A DNA stretch of 64,000 nt from Butyrivibrio sp. Its GTDB lineage: Bacteria; Bacillota; Clostridia; Lachnospirales; Lachnospiraceae. The stretch is from NCBI GenBank assembly GCA_015056565.1, contig SVGB01000012.1, forward strand, positions 1-64,000, given 5' to 3'. This document shows positions 46,498 through 55,489 of this stretch, piece by piece. The notes below the pieces were generated by a model. It worked only from the letters and a program-made list of their open reading frames with translations. It was not told the DNA's origin and searched no databases. Each line of letters opens with the position of its first letter. Within the stretch, counting starts at the first letter, position 1. Made by a program: the position numbers and the translations under genes.

Positions 46498-48882
46498 TCA
46501 GTTCATTGCGATCTTATAGATCTCATCCATGAATGTGTAGTATGTTGTCTGATCAGGTGTGATAGAATCAACATTTACTCTCTGTGAGCTGTATACTGTG
46601 CAGTCCTGTCTCTGATATACAGGGATCTCGCAAGCGAAATCTACAACGAAGTCAAGAGCCTCTTTGTAAAGTGCCTTACGAACTGCCTGGTCTGTTACTG
46701 TTCTAGCCTCAGAAACAAGCTCATCAAGCTCGTCTGAGTAGATGCGGTAGTGACCAGCGCTACCACCCTCTGAGTGATAGATCTGGAACATATCAGGATC
46801 AAGAGTTGTCTGCCAAGCTGCGCACCAGAGCTCTGCTGTGCCAGCTTCAAGTGCTGACCAGAGGATTGATGTGTCTGCAAGGTCGTTGATAACAAGGTCA
46901 AAACCAATTGTCTTAAGAGCCTCAGAAGCTGCTGTAAGGATACCAAATGAAGGGTGATCACCTGATCCGCCTCCACCGATCATTACTTCGTAGCTTGTCT
47001 TAGCTCCTGAAGGAGCTGCTGAGATCTTGCCATCCTTGAATGTGTAGCCAGCTGCCTCAAGATATCCCTTTGCTGCCTCAAGTGCTGCTGCGTACTTCTC
47101 ATCATCTGTCATTGACTCTGTATAGATGTCATTGCCATCAACATCAACTGAGAAAGCAACCTTATAATCAGGATCTGAAGCCTGAGGTGCTGCCCATGAT
47201 GTGTTAGAGATAGGATAGTTGATAACTGATGCAGCGTCGCCATAGTATGAATCGATTGTTACATCACGATATACAGAAATAACTGTTGCAATTGCTTTTC
47301 TAAGGTTCTTGGAAGCCTCTGAAGCATTGTCTCCACCAACAGAAACATTCTCAGAGTTCATTCCGATGTATCCATATCCTCTGTAGTCTGTAAGAACTGT
47401 TGTAAGAACATCACCTGAGATCTCGCCGTTTGAGTTCTCACCAGCGATCTGCTCAAGAGCTGACTTAGAAGCTGAAGGATCAGAAATATCAACTGTTCCC
47501 TGTACTACACCGCTCTCCTTATCTGCGTTAGATGTAACCTTGAACTGGATGTTCTTAGTTACAGGAGTGCCCTTCCAGTAGTTCTCGTTTGCTGTGAAGT
47601 AAACGATCTTGTTCTCGAACTTCTCAAACTTGTAAGGACCAGCTCCCATAGGAGTTGTTGTCTTAGCACGAACTGTTGAAAGGTCACCCTTTTCAAATCC
47701 GAACTTGTTATTGTCATAGTCATACTTACTAGCATCACCATAGTAGTGCATAGGCTGAACGTTGATAGCAAGCTGGTAAATAGCTGTAGCATCAACCTCA
47801 GTAAGTGTAACCTTAACCTCGTAGTCGTTAACCTTCTGGATACCCTCTACGTGGTCTACTGAATCGCCTGTTGCAATTGCTACCTTGTAATCATCTGAAA
47901 GGAAATCAAGGATTCCATTATCAGCCTTCTCTGTATCTGAAGCTGTTGCGATATCTCCATCGTAAGCTGTCATGATCTCGTTCCAGTAATCAGCAGCTGT
48001 AGGAGCGCTTCCGCCAGCAACATCAAAGTCAGTTGCTGTAGCTGTTGTTGTGATTGTTCCGTCACCGTTATCCTTAGCGAATCCCCAGTTAACCATACCG
48101 TTTGCGATAGGATCCTTAGCAACAGCCTCTGTCTCAGCAAGGTATCCATTAGCTGTGCAGTAGTCAGCGATTGACTGTGCGAACTTCTCGCCTGCGGCAG
48201 GAAGATCCTCTTCGAAGAACTTCTTCTGCTGCTCTTCTGTTACAAATGTGAAATCTGTGTTGTCAGCGCCGCCCTTTACAAGAAGATTGAAAAGAGTGTC
48301 TGAACCACTTCTGTACTCCTCAAGACCCTTGATAGGAAGAGCGTATGTTGATGCGCTTCCATCATATGAAGGATCAAGATATACATAGTATGAAAAGATT
48401 ACGTCATCAGCTGTAAGCTCTTCGCCATCTGAGAACTTAACGCCCTCACGAAGCTTGAAGTCGTAATCAACTGTTCCGTCTGCATTCTCTGTTACAACGC
48501 AATCTGAGATACCTTCATAGGTGTAATCTGTTCCATTGTAGTTCTTGGTCTCTCCCTCGATGCCGTTGTAAATAAGCTCACCGGCACGGTCGTTGTCCAA
48601 AAGTTTTACTGTAGTCATATCAGCAACACGCTGATCAGGCACGCTTGCGCAGAAGAACTCACTGAACTTCTCTGAGAAGTCATCCTCTGCAATTACAAGT
48701 GGTGCATCGCTACCAGCTGCTGGTGCTGTCTCTGAAGCAGCTTCTGTAGTTTCTGTAGCAGCTGTCTCAGAAGTCTGTGTGTCTGCAGGTGCATTGTCAG
48801 ATGGAGCTGAACCGCAAGCAGCTGTTGAAACAGCAAGAGCGCCAGCTAAAAGTGCAGACAACACTTTTTTTCTGTTTTTCAT
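46498..48882 (-). CDS. oppA: Oligopeptide-binding lipoprotein OppA (SBP family 5), oversized
   Basis: The extracellular binding protein of the importer. A signal peptide with lipobox STAAC (Cys23) is followed by a Thr/Ala/Ser/Glu linker, then the SBP_bac_5 fold (LREGVKFSDGEELTADDVIF near the front, MGAGPYKFEKFENKIVYFTA in the middle, EAGTAELWCAAWQTTLDPD near the end). At 794 residues it is about 200 longer than usual. The extra part, around 200-340, lies between the first two conserved blocks and contains PIANGMVNWGFAKDNGDGTI. AAGGAGGGAAA precedes the ATG. It is preceded by the M3 peptidase gene (12-base gap) and followed by the hairpin before oppB. Confidence 0.93.
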   Translation of the reverse strand: MKNRKKVLSALLAGALAVSTAACGSAPSDNAPADTQTSETAATETTEAASETAPAAGSDAPLVIAEDDFSEKFSEFFCASVPDQRVADMTTVKLLDNDRAGELIYNGIEGETKNYNGTDYTYEGISDCVVTENADGTVDYDFKLREGVKFSDGEELTADDVIFSYYVYLDPSYDGSASTYALPIKGLEEYRSGSDTLFNLLVKGGADNTDFTFVTEEQQKKFFEEDLPAAGEKFAQSIADYCTANGYLAETEAVAKDPIANGMVNWGFAKDNGDGTITTTATATDFDVAGGSAPTAADYWNEIMTAYDGDIATASDTEKADNGILDFLSDDYKVAIATGDSVDHVEGIQKVNDYEVKVTLTEVDATAIYQLAINVQPMHYYGDASKYDYDNNKFGFEKGDLSTVRAKTTTPMGAGPYKFEKFENKIVYFTANENYWKGTPVTKNIQFKVTSNADKESGVVQGTVDISDPSASKSALEQIAGENSNGEISGDVLTTVLTDYRGYGYIGMNSENVSVGGDNASEASKNLRKAIATVISVYRDVTIDSYYGDAASVINYPISNTSWAAPQASDPDYKVAFSVDVDGNDIYTESMTDDEKYAAALEAAKGYLEAAGYTFKDGKISAAPSGAKTSYEVMIGGGGSGDHPSFGILTAASEALKTIGFDLVINDLADTSILWSALEAGTAELWCAAWQTTLDPDMFQIYHSEGGSAGHYRIYSDELDELVSEARTVTDQAVRKALYKEALDFVVDFACEIPVYQRQDCTVYSSQRVNVDSITPDQTTYYTFMDEIYKIAMN

Positions 48883-48894
48883 AAATTTCCCTCC

Positions 48895-50568
48895 TTAAAA
48901 CACTTTTTCGCTCATATTTTTAACAAGGTCGTCAATAGTGCCGTCCTTGAATGGGCTCTTAAGGCCTACCTCTGCAAGCTCTTCCTCATAGAAGTTCTTA
49001 GCTGAAAGCTTGCAAAGCTGCAAATAATGATTCCATGCATCCTTGTAGTCTTTATCCATCCAGACCTTGAACTGCATGGCCACAACACTGGCAAGAACAT
49101 AATCAATATAGTAGAAAGGATTCCAGAAGATGTGTCCCTGTCTCTGCCAGTAACCACCCTCTCCGAAGAACTCATCGCCGTCAAAGTCAAGCCATGGTCT
49201 GTAGGTCTTTTCAAGTTCCTTCCATACATTCTTGCGCTCAGCAGGTGTCATGTCAGGATTGTCATATACAATGTGCTGGAACTCGTCAACCATGCATCCG
49301 TAAGGGATGAAGGTGATGGAATCCTGAAGGTGCATCTTGAGATAATCCTCTGACCTGTCTCCGAAGAATCTGTCCATCCAGCCGTATGTGAAGTACTCCA
49401 TGGACATTGAGTGGATCTCTGCTGTCTCCATAGTGAGATCGTTGTGCTCTGTGATCTCGTCATTTCTTGTAACATATCCCTGGAATGCATGTCCGCACTC
49501 GTGGGTTATAACATCAACATCTCCGCTGGTTCCGTTAAAGTTTGCAAAGATGATCGGTGACTTATATTTAGGAAGGAAATCCATATAGCCGCCAGCCTTC
49601 TTGGTCTTTCTGCCAAGTACGTCAAAGAGCTCGTTCTCGATCATAAAGTCAAAGAACTCCTTGGTCTCAGGTGAAAGCTCAGAATACATCTGCTGTCCAG
49701 CCTTCATGATCTCTTCTGGTGTTCCTGTAGGAGCAGGGTTACCATTCTTAAAGAACATGTCGTTGTCGTAGTACTTGAGCTCATCTACGCCGATCTGCTC
49801 TTTTCTCTTCTCCTGGATCTTAACTACAAAAGGAACAAAGGACTCTTTAACCTGCTTACGGAAGTTCTCAACCTCAGCTCTTCTGTAGGCATTTCTCATC
49901 ATCCTGTTGTAGCCAAGCTCTACGTAATTGTCGTAGCCAAGCTCTTTGGCCTGTTTTGTCCTGTTCTTTACAAGCTGATCATAGATGTCATCAATCTGAT
50001 CAGTAACTGATAAAAAGTACTCTGAAAGGGCCTTCCATGCTCTCTTTCTTGTATCTCTGTCCTTGTCAGTAAGGTACTTTCTCAGAAGTGAAATATTAAG
50101 TTCTTCTCCATTAAATGGGATCTTGGCAGAAGCAATGAGCTTGTCATACTTGCTGATCAGAGCGTTCTCTTCCTGCATGAGAGGAAGGATCTTATCATCA
50201 ATAGACTTGTTCTGCAGCTCAATGTTCTTGAAGGCTACCTTGCTGATCTTGTCCTCAAGGTAAGACCTGAAAGGTGACTCATACAAAACCTTGCTGTAGT
50301 CATTGGCATATTTTGAGATAAGAGGAGTGATCTCATCTATGTAGTCGTTCTCAGCTGCATAGAACTCCTCTGTTGTGTCAATGTTGTGTCTGAACACACC
50401 AAGCTTGATGTTGGTGTAGACATCTTCCATGAACTTGTAGTATTTCTTGTGGAGCTCAAACTGCTCCTCTCCGCTTTTTGCGTTCTTACTATCCGCTATG
50501 AGCTTTTCAAAAAAGCTCTTAACTTCATCCATATTAACCCTTGTATAGGGCATCTGTGAGCATTTCAT
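48895..50568 (-). CDS. pepF: M3 family oligoendopeptidase (PepF-like)
   Basis: A cytoplasmic zinc peptidase that cuts imported oligopeptides. The 557 residues carry the zinc site VITHECGHAFQGYV (His356, Glu357, His360) with the third ligand region MTMETAEIHSMSMEYF just after. There is no signal peptide. Family M3B members are usually 560-600 residues, so this is full length. It is the first gene of the opp operon, behind a consensus promoter, so uptake and hydrolysis of peptides are encoded together. The start at 50568 has AGCAGGAC seven bases ahead. Confidence 0.93.
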   Translation of the reverse strand: MKCSQMPYTRVNMDEVKSFFEKLIADSKNAKSGEEQFELHKKYYKFMEDVYTNIKLGVFRHNIDTTEEFYAAENDYIDEITPLISKYANDYSKVLYESPFRSYLEDKISKVAFKNIELQNKSIDDKILPLMQEENALISKYDKLIASAKIPFNGEELNISLLRKYLTDKDRDTRKRAWKALSEYFLSVTDQIDDIYDQLVKNRTKQAKELGYDNYVELGYNRMMRNAYRRAEVENFRKQVKESFVPFVVKIQEKRKEQIGVDELKYYDNDMFFKNGNPAPTGTPEEIMKAGQQMYSELSPETKEFFDFMIENELFDVLGRKTKKAGGYMDFLPKYKSPIIFANFNGTSGDVDVITHECGHAFQGYVTRNDEITEHNDLTMETAEIHSMSMEYFTYGWMDRFFGDRSEDYLKMHLQDSITFIPYGCMVDEFQHIVYDNPDMTPAERKNVWKELEKTYRPWLDFDGDEFFGEGGYWQRQGHIFWNPFYYIDYVLASVVAMQFKVWMDKDYKDAWNHYLQLCKLSAKNFYEEELAEVGLKSPFKDGTIDDLVKNMSEKVF

Positions 50569-50632
50569 AAATCAGTCCTGCTTTCTATATTTTATATTTT
50601 TTTTATAATTTCATACACAGAATAACCGATTC

Positions 50633-50661
50633 ATTATACCCTATAGGATAAATTTTATCAA
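50633..50661 (-). promoter_or_regulatory. Promoter of the pepF-oppABCDF operon
   Basis: On the minus strand TTGATA (50656-50661), a 17-base spacer and a perfect TATAAT (50633-50638). The leader is about 60 bases and AT-rich. Confidence 0.8.
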
Positions 50662-50686
50662 GTTAAAGTGAAAAAAGGTCAATTTT

Positions 50687-52546
50687 TCATGGCTGTGAGA
50701 TATCCACCCAGATAACCGGCCTAATGGCGCCGCCTGGCTTGTTTACATAGCGCTCAGATAAGCTTATTTCCCCATCTACAGTGACTATAGGAGAGGTTAT
50801 CTCTTTTTTCCCAAAATCCCCTCTAAGCCACCACCAGGAAGATCTGTAGCCTTTCAGATCCCAGTTGTTGGCCTTGCTAAGCTCATTTATGTTACAGCCT
50901 CCAGCCAGAGCAATGTCTGTTACAGACAACTGTCTGTCCTTATCTTCTGAGAAGTACTTCTCTGCTTCTGCAACGGATAAAAGAGATATCAGCTCTCCTT
51001 TTCTCTCTATGATCTTTGACAGCTCCTTTTCATTAAATATCTTTATGAACTCATCAGAGTTAAGTCGCTTTCTAAGATCAGACCCCTCCCAGGAAACTTC
51101 CTCGTATTTCTGATTTAAGTATCCGCTGGCTATTCCCTCTTTTGTCAAAAGGCATACACGCTTCCCGTCATTTTGAAGAACGATCCACTTAAGTCTCTCT
51201 TTTCCAAGGCGTGAGCCGTCTGTGTCAAAGCGCCCAAAGTATACCTGATCTCCCTCGTTGCAGGCATAAAGAACCTTCATCTCTTCATCATAATACCTGC
51301 TGATAGCGATGCCCCTTACTGCAAAAAAGATCATTGCACCAGCCACTGTCACAGCAATTATATAGGTCGCCATTTTTCCGCCTGCGCGCTTTGCATCTAT
51401 GGATAAGAGAAGCCTCTTTACCCTGCTTGCAATAGCTGATGAGATTGGAGAAAGAATAGACGCCACCACGATGGAACATACAAACACCACCAGATACCAC
51501 AAAAAATTATCCATCTTAGTATGATCAAAAACAGTTCTCACAAAGTAACCATGGACTAAAAAGACCATCATCTGAATGGTCCCCATATAGTGAAGGGCTT
51601 TATTCTTTACTGTGATCTTCATATTTAAAAGAAGCTGGAAAGTGACAACTACTATACAGTTAATAGACTGAACAACCAGTGTGATAAAAGCATCTCTCCT
51701 GTAAGTAGACAGCATCTCGTGGTAATAGCCAAACACATTACTAACTACGATTCCTGCAAAGGTTATGACAACTGATAGCAAGGCAAAAGAGATGAACATT
51801 CCCTTATAGTGTTTCCTGAAAAAGGCTTCAATCCCGCTTTTAAAGCGGGCATACAGAAGACCAAAAACAAAGGTTATGGTGGAGTTAAACCACCACTCTC
51901 CCATGAAATATGTCTCCTTGTAGTCATCAAAATCATGGCCCCTGAAAAACGCAAAAGCCATAATGGAAAGTGTCGCAAGAATAACCAGTGTAAGGGCTGC
52001 ATCCTTGTTCTTTAACAAGGAAAAGGAAGCTGCAAAGATTACATAAAGAACTACGATCTCCACAATAAACCACGAATTGCCATCAAGGAGTTCTATTCCT
52101 ATGATCCGTTTAAGGACATATAAAAGGTCATCACCAGTGCCCTTTTTATAGACAAGGTGATTTACCAAAACAGTGATCACATTTACAAGAAAAAACGGGA
52201 CAAGAACTGAAGGAATTCTTTTTCTTAAAAATCCCTCAAGATAGTTGTTTTTATTCAGATAGCTGTACAAAAGCCCGTAACCTGAGCTAAAGAAGAATAC
52301 GGCAGTGCAAAGGAAGCCTATATAGTTGTACAAAGTTATAGGTCCCTTATTGATCCATCCGTAATTGGTGATCCTCTGGGTAAGATGATGAAGGATTATT
52401 GAAAGACAGGCCACAGTTCTTAATGCCATCATCTGATCCCACTTTAGATATTCAGCTGAAAACTCACCCTTTGGAGCTATTTTTGCTCCATAAAAAACAA
52501 GTACAAAGATCGCAAGTGGAAATACAAGTAATAATAGATCAGTCAT
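50687..52546 (-). CDS. Acyltransferase-3 family membrane protein fused to DUF6273-like outside domain
   Basis: A 619-residue membrane protein. The first two-thirds are about ten to eleven helices of the acyltransferase-3 (OafA/OatA) type: MALRTVACLSIILHHL near the start carries the conserved His, then VFFFSSGYGLLYSYL and FLRKRIPSVLVPFFLVN. A further helix (about 395-415) leads to an outside C-terminal domain of about 190 residues with VYFGRFDTDGSRLGKERLKW, SYLNQKYEEVSW-like and WWWLRGDFGKKEI motifs, as in DUF6273. Such enzymes O-acylate surface glycans or peptidoglycan. The start at 52546 (GGGGAAAAG ahead) overlaps the methyltransferase stop by eight bases, so the two are coupled. Confidence 0.82.
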   Translation of the reverse strand: MTDLLLLVFPLAIFVLVFYGAKIAPKGEFSAEYLKWDQMMALRTVACLSIILHHLTQRITNYGWINKGPITLYNYIGFLCTAVFFFSSGYGLLYSYLNKNNYLEGFLRKRIPSVLVPFFLVNVITVLVNHLVYKKGTGDDLLYVLKRIIGIELLDGNSWFIVEIVVLYVIFAASFSLLKNKDAALTLVILATLSIMAFAFFRGHDFDDYKETYFMGEWWFNSTITFVFGLLYARFKSGIEAFFRKHYKGMFISFALLSVVITFAGIVVSNVFGYYHEMLSTYRRDAFITLVVQSINCIVVVTFQLLLNMKITVKNKALHYMGTIQMMVFLVHGYFVRTVFDHTKMDNFLWYLVVFVCSIVVASILSPISSAIASRVKRLLLSIDAKRAGGKMATYIIAVTVAGAMIFFAVRGIAISRYYDEEMKVLYACNEGDQVYFGRFDTDGSRLGKERLKWIVLQNDGKRVCLLTKEGIASGYLNQKYEEVSWEGSDLRKRLNSDEFIKIFNEKELSKIIERKGELISLLSVAEAEKYFSEDKDRQLSVTDIALAGGCNINELSKANNWDLKGYRSSWWWLRGDFGKKEITSPIVTVDGEISLSERYVNKPGGAIRPVIWVDISQP

Positions 52547-53405
52547 AGTTCTTTTCCCCGACAGTTTTTGATAACTCCCAAAATGCCACAGCGCTGGCTG
52601 CAGCCACATTAAGTGAATCAGCCCCATGATACATAGGGATCTTTACGCAGTAGTCACAGGCACTTATAGTCTCAGGAAGGAGCCCATCTCCCTCCGCTCC
52701 AAGAAAGATCGCAAGCTTGTCCTGCCTTCTAAGTTCCGGATCATCAATATCTTTTGTATCGTTTCTAAGAGCCATGGCCACTGACTTAAAGCCAAGCTCC
52801 TTAAGGCTTTCTATTTCTCTTTCCTTGGGAAGAAAGGTGTAGTGCGTCTGAAATATGGTTCCCATGGATACTCTGGCAGCGCGTCTGTAGAGCGGATCAG
52901 AACAGCCCTTATTAAAAAGAACTGCATCCATTCCCAGCGCCACAGCACTTCTTACAATAGCTCCTATGTTGGTGGGATTAGTGACATTTTCCAAAACTGC
53001 CACTCTCCTTGCATCCTTTAGGATTTCCTCAGCTGGCCTGAGCTTTTTTCTTTTCATGGCACATAAAACACCTCTTGTAAGGTTGTACCCTGTTATCTGC
53101 AAAAGAGTCTTTTCATCTGCCACATAGACAGGGATCTGATAGTCTGTGAGTGCTCTTTTGACCAGGGGCTCCGCCTCCTTACCAAGCTGACTCTTTTCTA
53201 TTAAAAGAGATATTGGCTCATAACCGCCATCCAAAGCCCTTCCAATCACCTTGGGGCTCTCTGCGATAAAGACCCCAAGCTCCGGTTCATTGATGTGAAA
53301 GAGCTGATTCTCAGAATATTCGTGATATATGGATAACTCCGGGAGACTCAGATCATCTACCAGGAGCACCTTGTTATCTAAAGACAAAGTCGTTTTCCCT
53401 TCCAT
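52539..53405 (-). CDS. SpoU/TrmH family RNA 2'-O-methyltransferase
   Basis: Methylates ribose 2'-OH in rRNA or tRNA using S-adenosylmethionine bound in a trefoil knot. The 288 residues show an N-terminal substrate-binding part, motif 1 ENVTNPTNIGAIVRSAVALG, motif 2 AIFLGAEGDGL and motif 3 VKIPMYHGADSLNVAAASAV. The target site in RNA cannot be told. The ribosome binding site before the ATG at 53405 is weak (AAGAAG). The acyltransferase follows with an eight-base overlap; no functional link between the two is evident. Confidence 0.92.
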   Translation of the reverse strand: MEGKTTLSLDNKVLLVDDLSLPELSIYHEYSENQLFHINEPELGVFIAESPKVIGRALDGGYEPISLLIEKSQLGKEAEPLVKRALTDYQIPVYVADEKTLLQITGYNLTRGVLCAMKRKKLRPAEEILKDARRVAVLENVTNPTNIGAIVRSAVALGMDAVLFNKGCSDPLYRRAARVSMGTIFQTHYTFLPKEREIESLKELGFKSVAMALRNDTKDIDDPELRRQDKLAIFLGAEGDGLLPETISACDYCVKIPMYHGADSLNVAAASAVAFWELSKTVGEKNYD

Positions 53406-53507
53406 TGCTTCTTAATATTAACAAACATTATTTTCTCCTTTATGAGAAATATTTGCAAGAAATATGGTATATTAATGTCTATACTTTTAACTATTTTGGA
53501 GGGTAAC

Positions 53508-54371
53508 ATGAGTTTTGTAGTATTTGCAGATGGAAGCGCCAATCTTCCCAAGGATAAGCTTGAAGGGATTAGTCTTCTGCCCTGCAGTTATCTGCTTGAT
53601 GGACAGCAAGTAGAATATAAGGGGGATATTGAATCCTTTGATTCCCACACTTTTTATGAGGGACTTAGAAACGGCAAGTCAGCACAGACAAGCCTTTTAA
53701 ATACTGATCTTTTTATGACACATTTCAGGCCCGTACTTGAGCAGGGCCAGGACGCAATCTACATCGCCATGGCATCAGGTATCAGCGGAACCTACAACGC
53801 TGCTGTTCTTGCTGCTGATGAGCTTATGGAAGAATTTCCTGAGAGATTTGTACATATTGTAGATTCCAAGGGATGCGGCTTTGGTTCAGGTCTTCTTGCA
53901 ATAAAGGCCGCTCAGCTTAGTTCCCAGGGTGTAAATTGCAGGGCAGCTTCCAAAATCCTTGATGAGGCTGTGCCACATGCATGTCAGTACTTTACAGTAG
54001 ATGACCTTAATTTCCTCAAAAAGACAGGACGTGTTTCTGGCGTAACCGCCAGCATTGGAACCATCCTTAACATCAAGCCTATCCTCTTTGGCGACAGCAC
54101 AGGACATATCATCTCCTGCGGCAAAGTAAGAGGCAGAAAGGCTTCTATTGATTTCATCGCAAAAAAATACGCAGAAAAGCGCATAGATACTTTTGATAAC
54201 AGTGTGTTCATCTCCCACGGCGACTGCCCGGATGACGCCAAGGCTCTTGCTTCTTTAGTAAGAGACATCAATCCAAGCGCAAACATAAGGATCTGTGTCC
54301 ACGAGCCATTTTCCGGAGCCCACGTTGGCCCTGGAATGCTGGGGCTTTTCTTCTGGGGATCTGAAAGATAA
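53508..54371 (+). CDS. DegV family fatty-acid-binding protein
   Basis: A 287-residue cytoplasmic protein of the DegV (FakB-like) family, which binds a fatty acid for phosphorylation by FakA-type kinase. It shows the start FVVFADGSANLPKDKL, then SAQTSLLNTDLF, AMASGISGTYNAA, FPERFVHIVDSKGCGFGSGL, the NFLKKTGRVSGV loop and LNIKPILF near the fatty-acid pocket. The ATG at 53508 has GGAGGGTAAC directly ahead; an in-frame ATG 22 codons upstream has no site. No fakA gene is nearby. The palindromic repeats begin five bases after its stop, ahead of its terminator. Confidence 0.92.
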   Translation: MSFVVFADGSANLPKDKLEGISLLPCSYLLDGQQVEYKGDIESFDSHTFYEGLRNGKSAQTSLLNTDLFMTHFRPVLEQGQDAIYIAMASGISGTYNAAVLAADELMEEFPERFVHIVDSKGCGFGSGLLAIKAAQLSSQGVNCRAASKILDEAVPHACQYFTVDDLNFLKKTGRVSGVTASIGTILNIKPILFGDSTGHIISCGKVRGRKASIDFIAKKYAEKRIDTFDNSVFISHGDCPDDAKALASLVRDINPSANIRICVHEPFSGAHVGPGMLGLFFWGSER

Positions 54372-54375
54372 ACAA

Positions 54376-54440
54376 GACACGGGGACGGTTCTTCTGTCTC
54401 ATTGTGCACAACAAGTCACGGGGACGGTTCTTCTGTCTTC
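54376..54440 (+). repeat. Tandem pair of 39-base REP units after the DegV gene
   Basis: Two direct copies start at 54376 (GACACGGGGACGGTTCTT) and 54415 (GTCACGGGGACGGTTCTT), exactly 39 bases apart, joined by CATTGTGCACAACAA. The second copy stops after CTGTCTTC. They sit between the DegV stop and its terminator. Confidence 0.92.
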
Positions 54441-54451
54441 CTGGCAAAAAT

Positions 54452-54501
54452 ATCCCTTGTTTTTCGAGGCTACATTGCAGTCTCGTCACAAGGGATTTTT
54501 A
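54452..54501 (+). terminator. Terminator downstream of the DegV gene
   Basis: ATCCCTTGT (54452-54460) pairs with ACAAGGGAT (54488-54496), with an inner CGAG/CTCG stem, followed by TTTTATTG. It is flanked on both sides by REP units. Confidence 0.75.
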
Positions 54502-54510
54502 TTGTTGTAA

Positions 54511-54534
54511 GACAAAAGAACCGTCCCCGTGTGT
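54511..54534 (-). repeat. Single inverted REP unit upstream of the SIMPL gene
   Basis: GACAAAAGAACCGTCCCC then GTGTGT is the reverse complement of the unit at 54376, with TTTTG in place of TTCTG. With the pair at 54376-54440 it brackets the terminator as an inverted arrangement. Confidence 0.85.
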
Positions 54535-54582
54535 TATGTTATAATTGTCGTGAAAGTTTTTAGCTATAGGAGGAAAGAAAGT

Positions 54583-55332
54583 ATGGAAAACAAGAAAACT
54601 GGGGTATGGGGAGCGCTGATCATTGGAATATGCGTACTGCTCAGTTGCATAGCGCTAGCTTTTGGACTATCGCATTTCAGATCCGAGAGCAGTCATACAA
54701 TATCTGCAACAGGTAGTGCCAGCGTTGATTTTGATGCGGACATCATTATCTGGAGAGGCTCATTTAGTGCGGTCGATTATAGTTCTCAGGCAGCCTACGC
54801 CAAGATCAAATCTGATGCTGATGAAGTAAAGAAGTACCTTACCAATAACAGTATTGCTGAGGATGAAATCGTATTTAGCGCAGTAGACATTAGAAGAACA
54901 TATAGAGATGTATATGATGCTAATGGCAATTACGTAGGTCAGGAAGAAGATGGTTATAAGCTTACCCAGAGCGTAACTGTATCTTCCAAGAACATCGCTA
55001 CCGTAGAGAAAATCTCTAGAGACATTTCAAGTCTTCTTGACAGAGGCGTAGAACTTGAGTCTGACTATCCCGAGTACTACTACTCAGCTCTAGACGAGCT
55101 TAAGCTTGACCTTATAGACAAGGCATCACAGAATGCAAAAGAGAGAATTGACATCATTGCCAAGAACTCCGGAGCAAGACTTGGCAAACTCAAAAACTCT
55201 AGTCTTGGAGTATTCCAGATAACAGCGCAGAATTCAGGCACAAGCAGCTATTCCTATGACGGTGCATTTGATACAAGCTCTCAGCATAAAACAGCAACAA
55301 TAACTGTCAAATTGGAATACGACCTTAAGTAA
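54583..55332 (+). CDS. SIMPL (DUF541) domain protein, membrane-anchored
   Basis: A 249-residue protein with an N-terminal membrane helix (about 9-30, GALIIGICVLLSCIALAFGL) and an outside SIMPL domain. It shows SHTISATGSASVDFDADII, the long helix AYAKIKSDADEVKKYL, the GYKLTQSVTVSS strand and the second helix IDKASQNAKERIDIIAKNSG with GKLKNSS after it. SIMPL proteins are poorly understood; some oligomerise or affect surface or stress traits. The ATG at 54583 has TAGGAGGAAAG ahead. The gene and its terminator lie between two clusters of REP units. Confidence 0.88.
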   Translation: MENKKTGVWGALIIGICVLLSCIALAFGLSHFRSESSHTISATGSASVDFDADIIIWRGSFSAVDYSSQAAYAKIKSDADEVKKYLTNNSIAEDEIVFSAVDIRRTYRDVYDANGNYVGQEEDGYKLTQSVTVSSKNIATVEKISRDISSLLDRGVELESDYPEYYYSALDELKLDLIDKASQNAKERIDIIAKNSGARLGKLKNSSLGVFQITAQNSGTSSYSYDGAFDTSSQHKTATITVKLEYDLK

Positions 55333-55363
55333 GGCAAGTAAGCAAGTAAGTCATTGATATATG

Positions 55364-55410
55364 CCCTCTTTATTGGACAATGCATGTTCTAGTAAAGAGG
55401 GTTATTTTTA
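55364..55410 (+). terminator. Terminator of the SIMPL gene
   Basis: CCCTCTTTA (55364-55372) pairs with TAAAGAGGG (55393-55401), then TTATTTTTA. It lies 31 bases after the stop. Confidence 0.85.
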
Positions 55411-55417
55411 TCCATAA

Positions 55418-55485
55418 GACACGGGGACGGTTCTTCTGTCTCATTGTGCACAACAAGACACGGGGACGGTTCTTCTGTCTCATTT
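55418..55485 (+). repeat. Tandem pair of 39-base REP units, left flank of the transposase gene
   Basis: Copies start at 55418 and 55457 (GACACGGGGACGGTTCTT each), 39 bases apart, with CTGTCTCATTGTGCACAACA between. The second copy ends four bases before the transposase stop codon at 55490. Confidence 0.95.
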
Positions 55486-55489
55486 GAAA

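Noticed and set aside
52547-52627. Longer N-terminus of the acyltransferase starting at 52627
   Set aside because: It would lie wholly inside the methyltransferase gene and is not followed by a membrane helix for nearly 30 residues; the ATG at 52546 is better placed.
54376-55485. Regularly spaced repeats as a CRISPR array
   Set aside because: Only two units per cluster, the whole 39-base period is repeated with no variable spacer, and no cas genes are present. They fit REP units.
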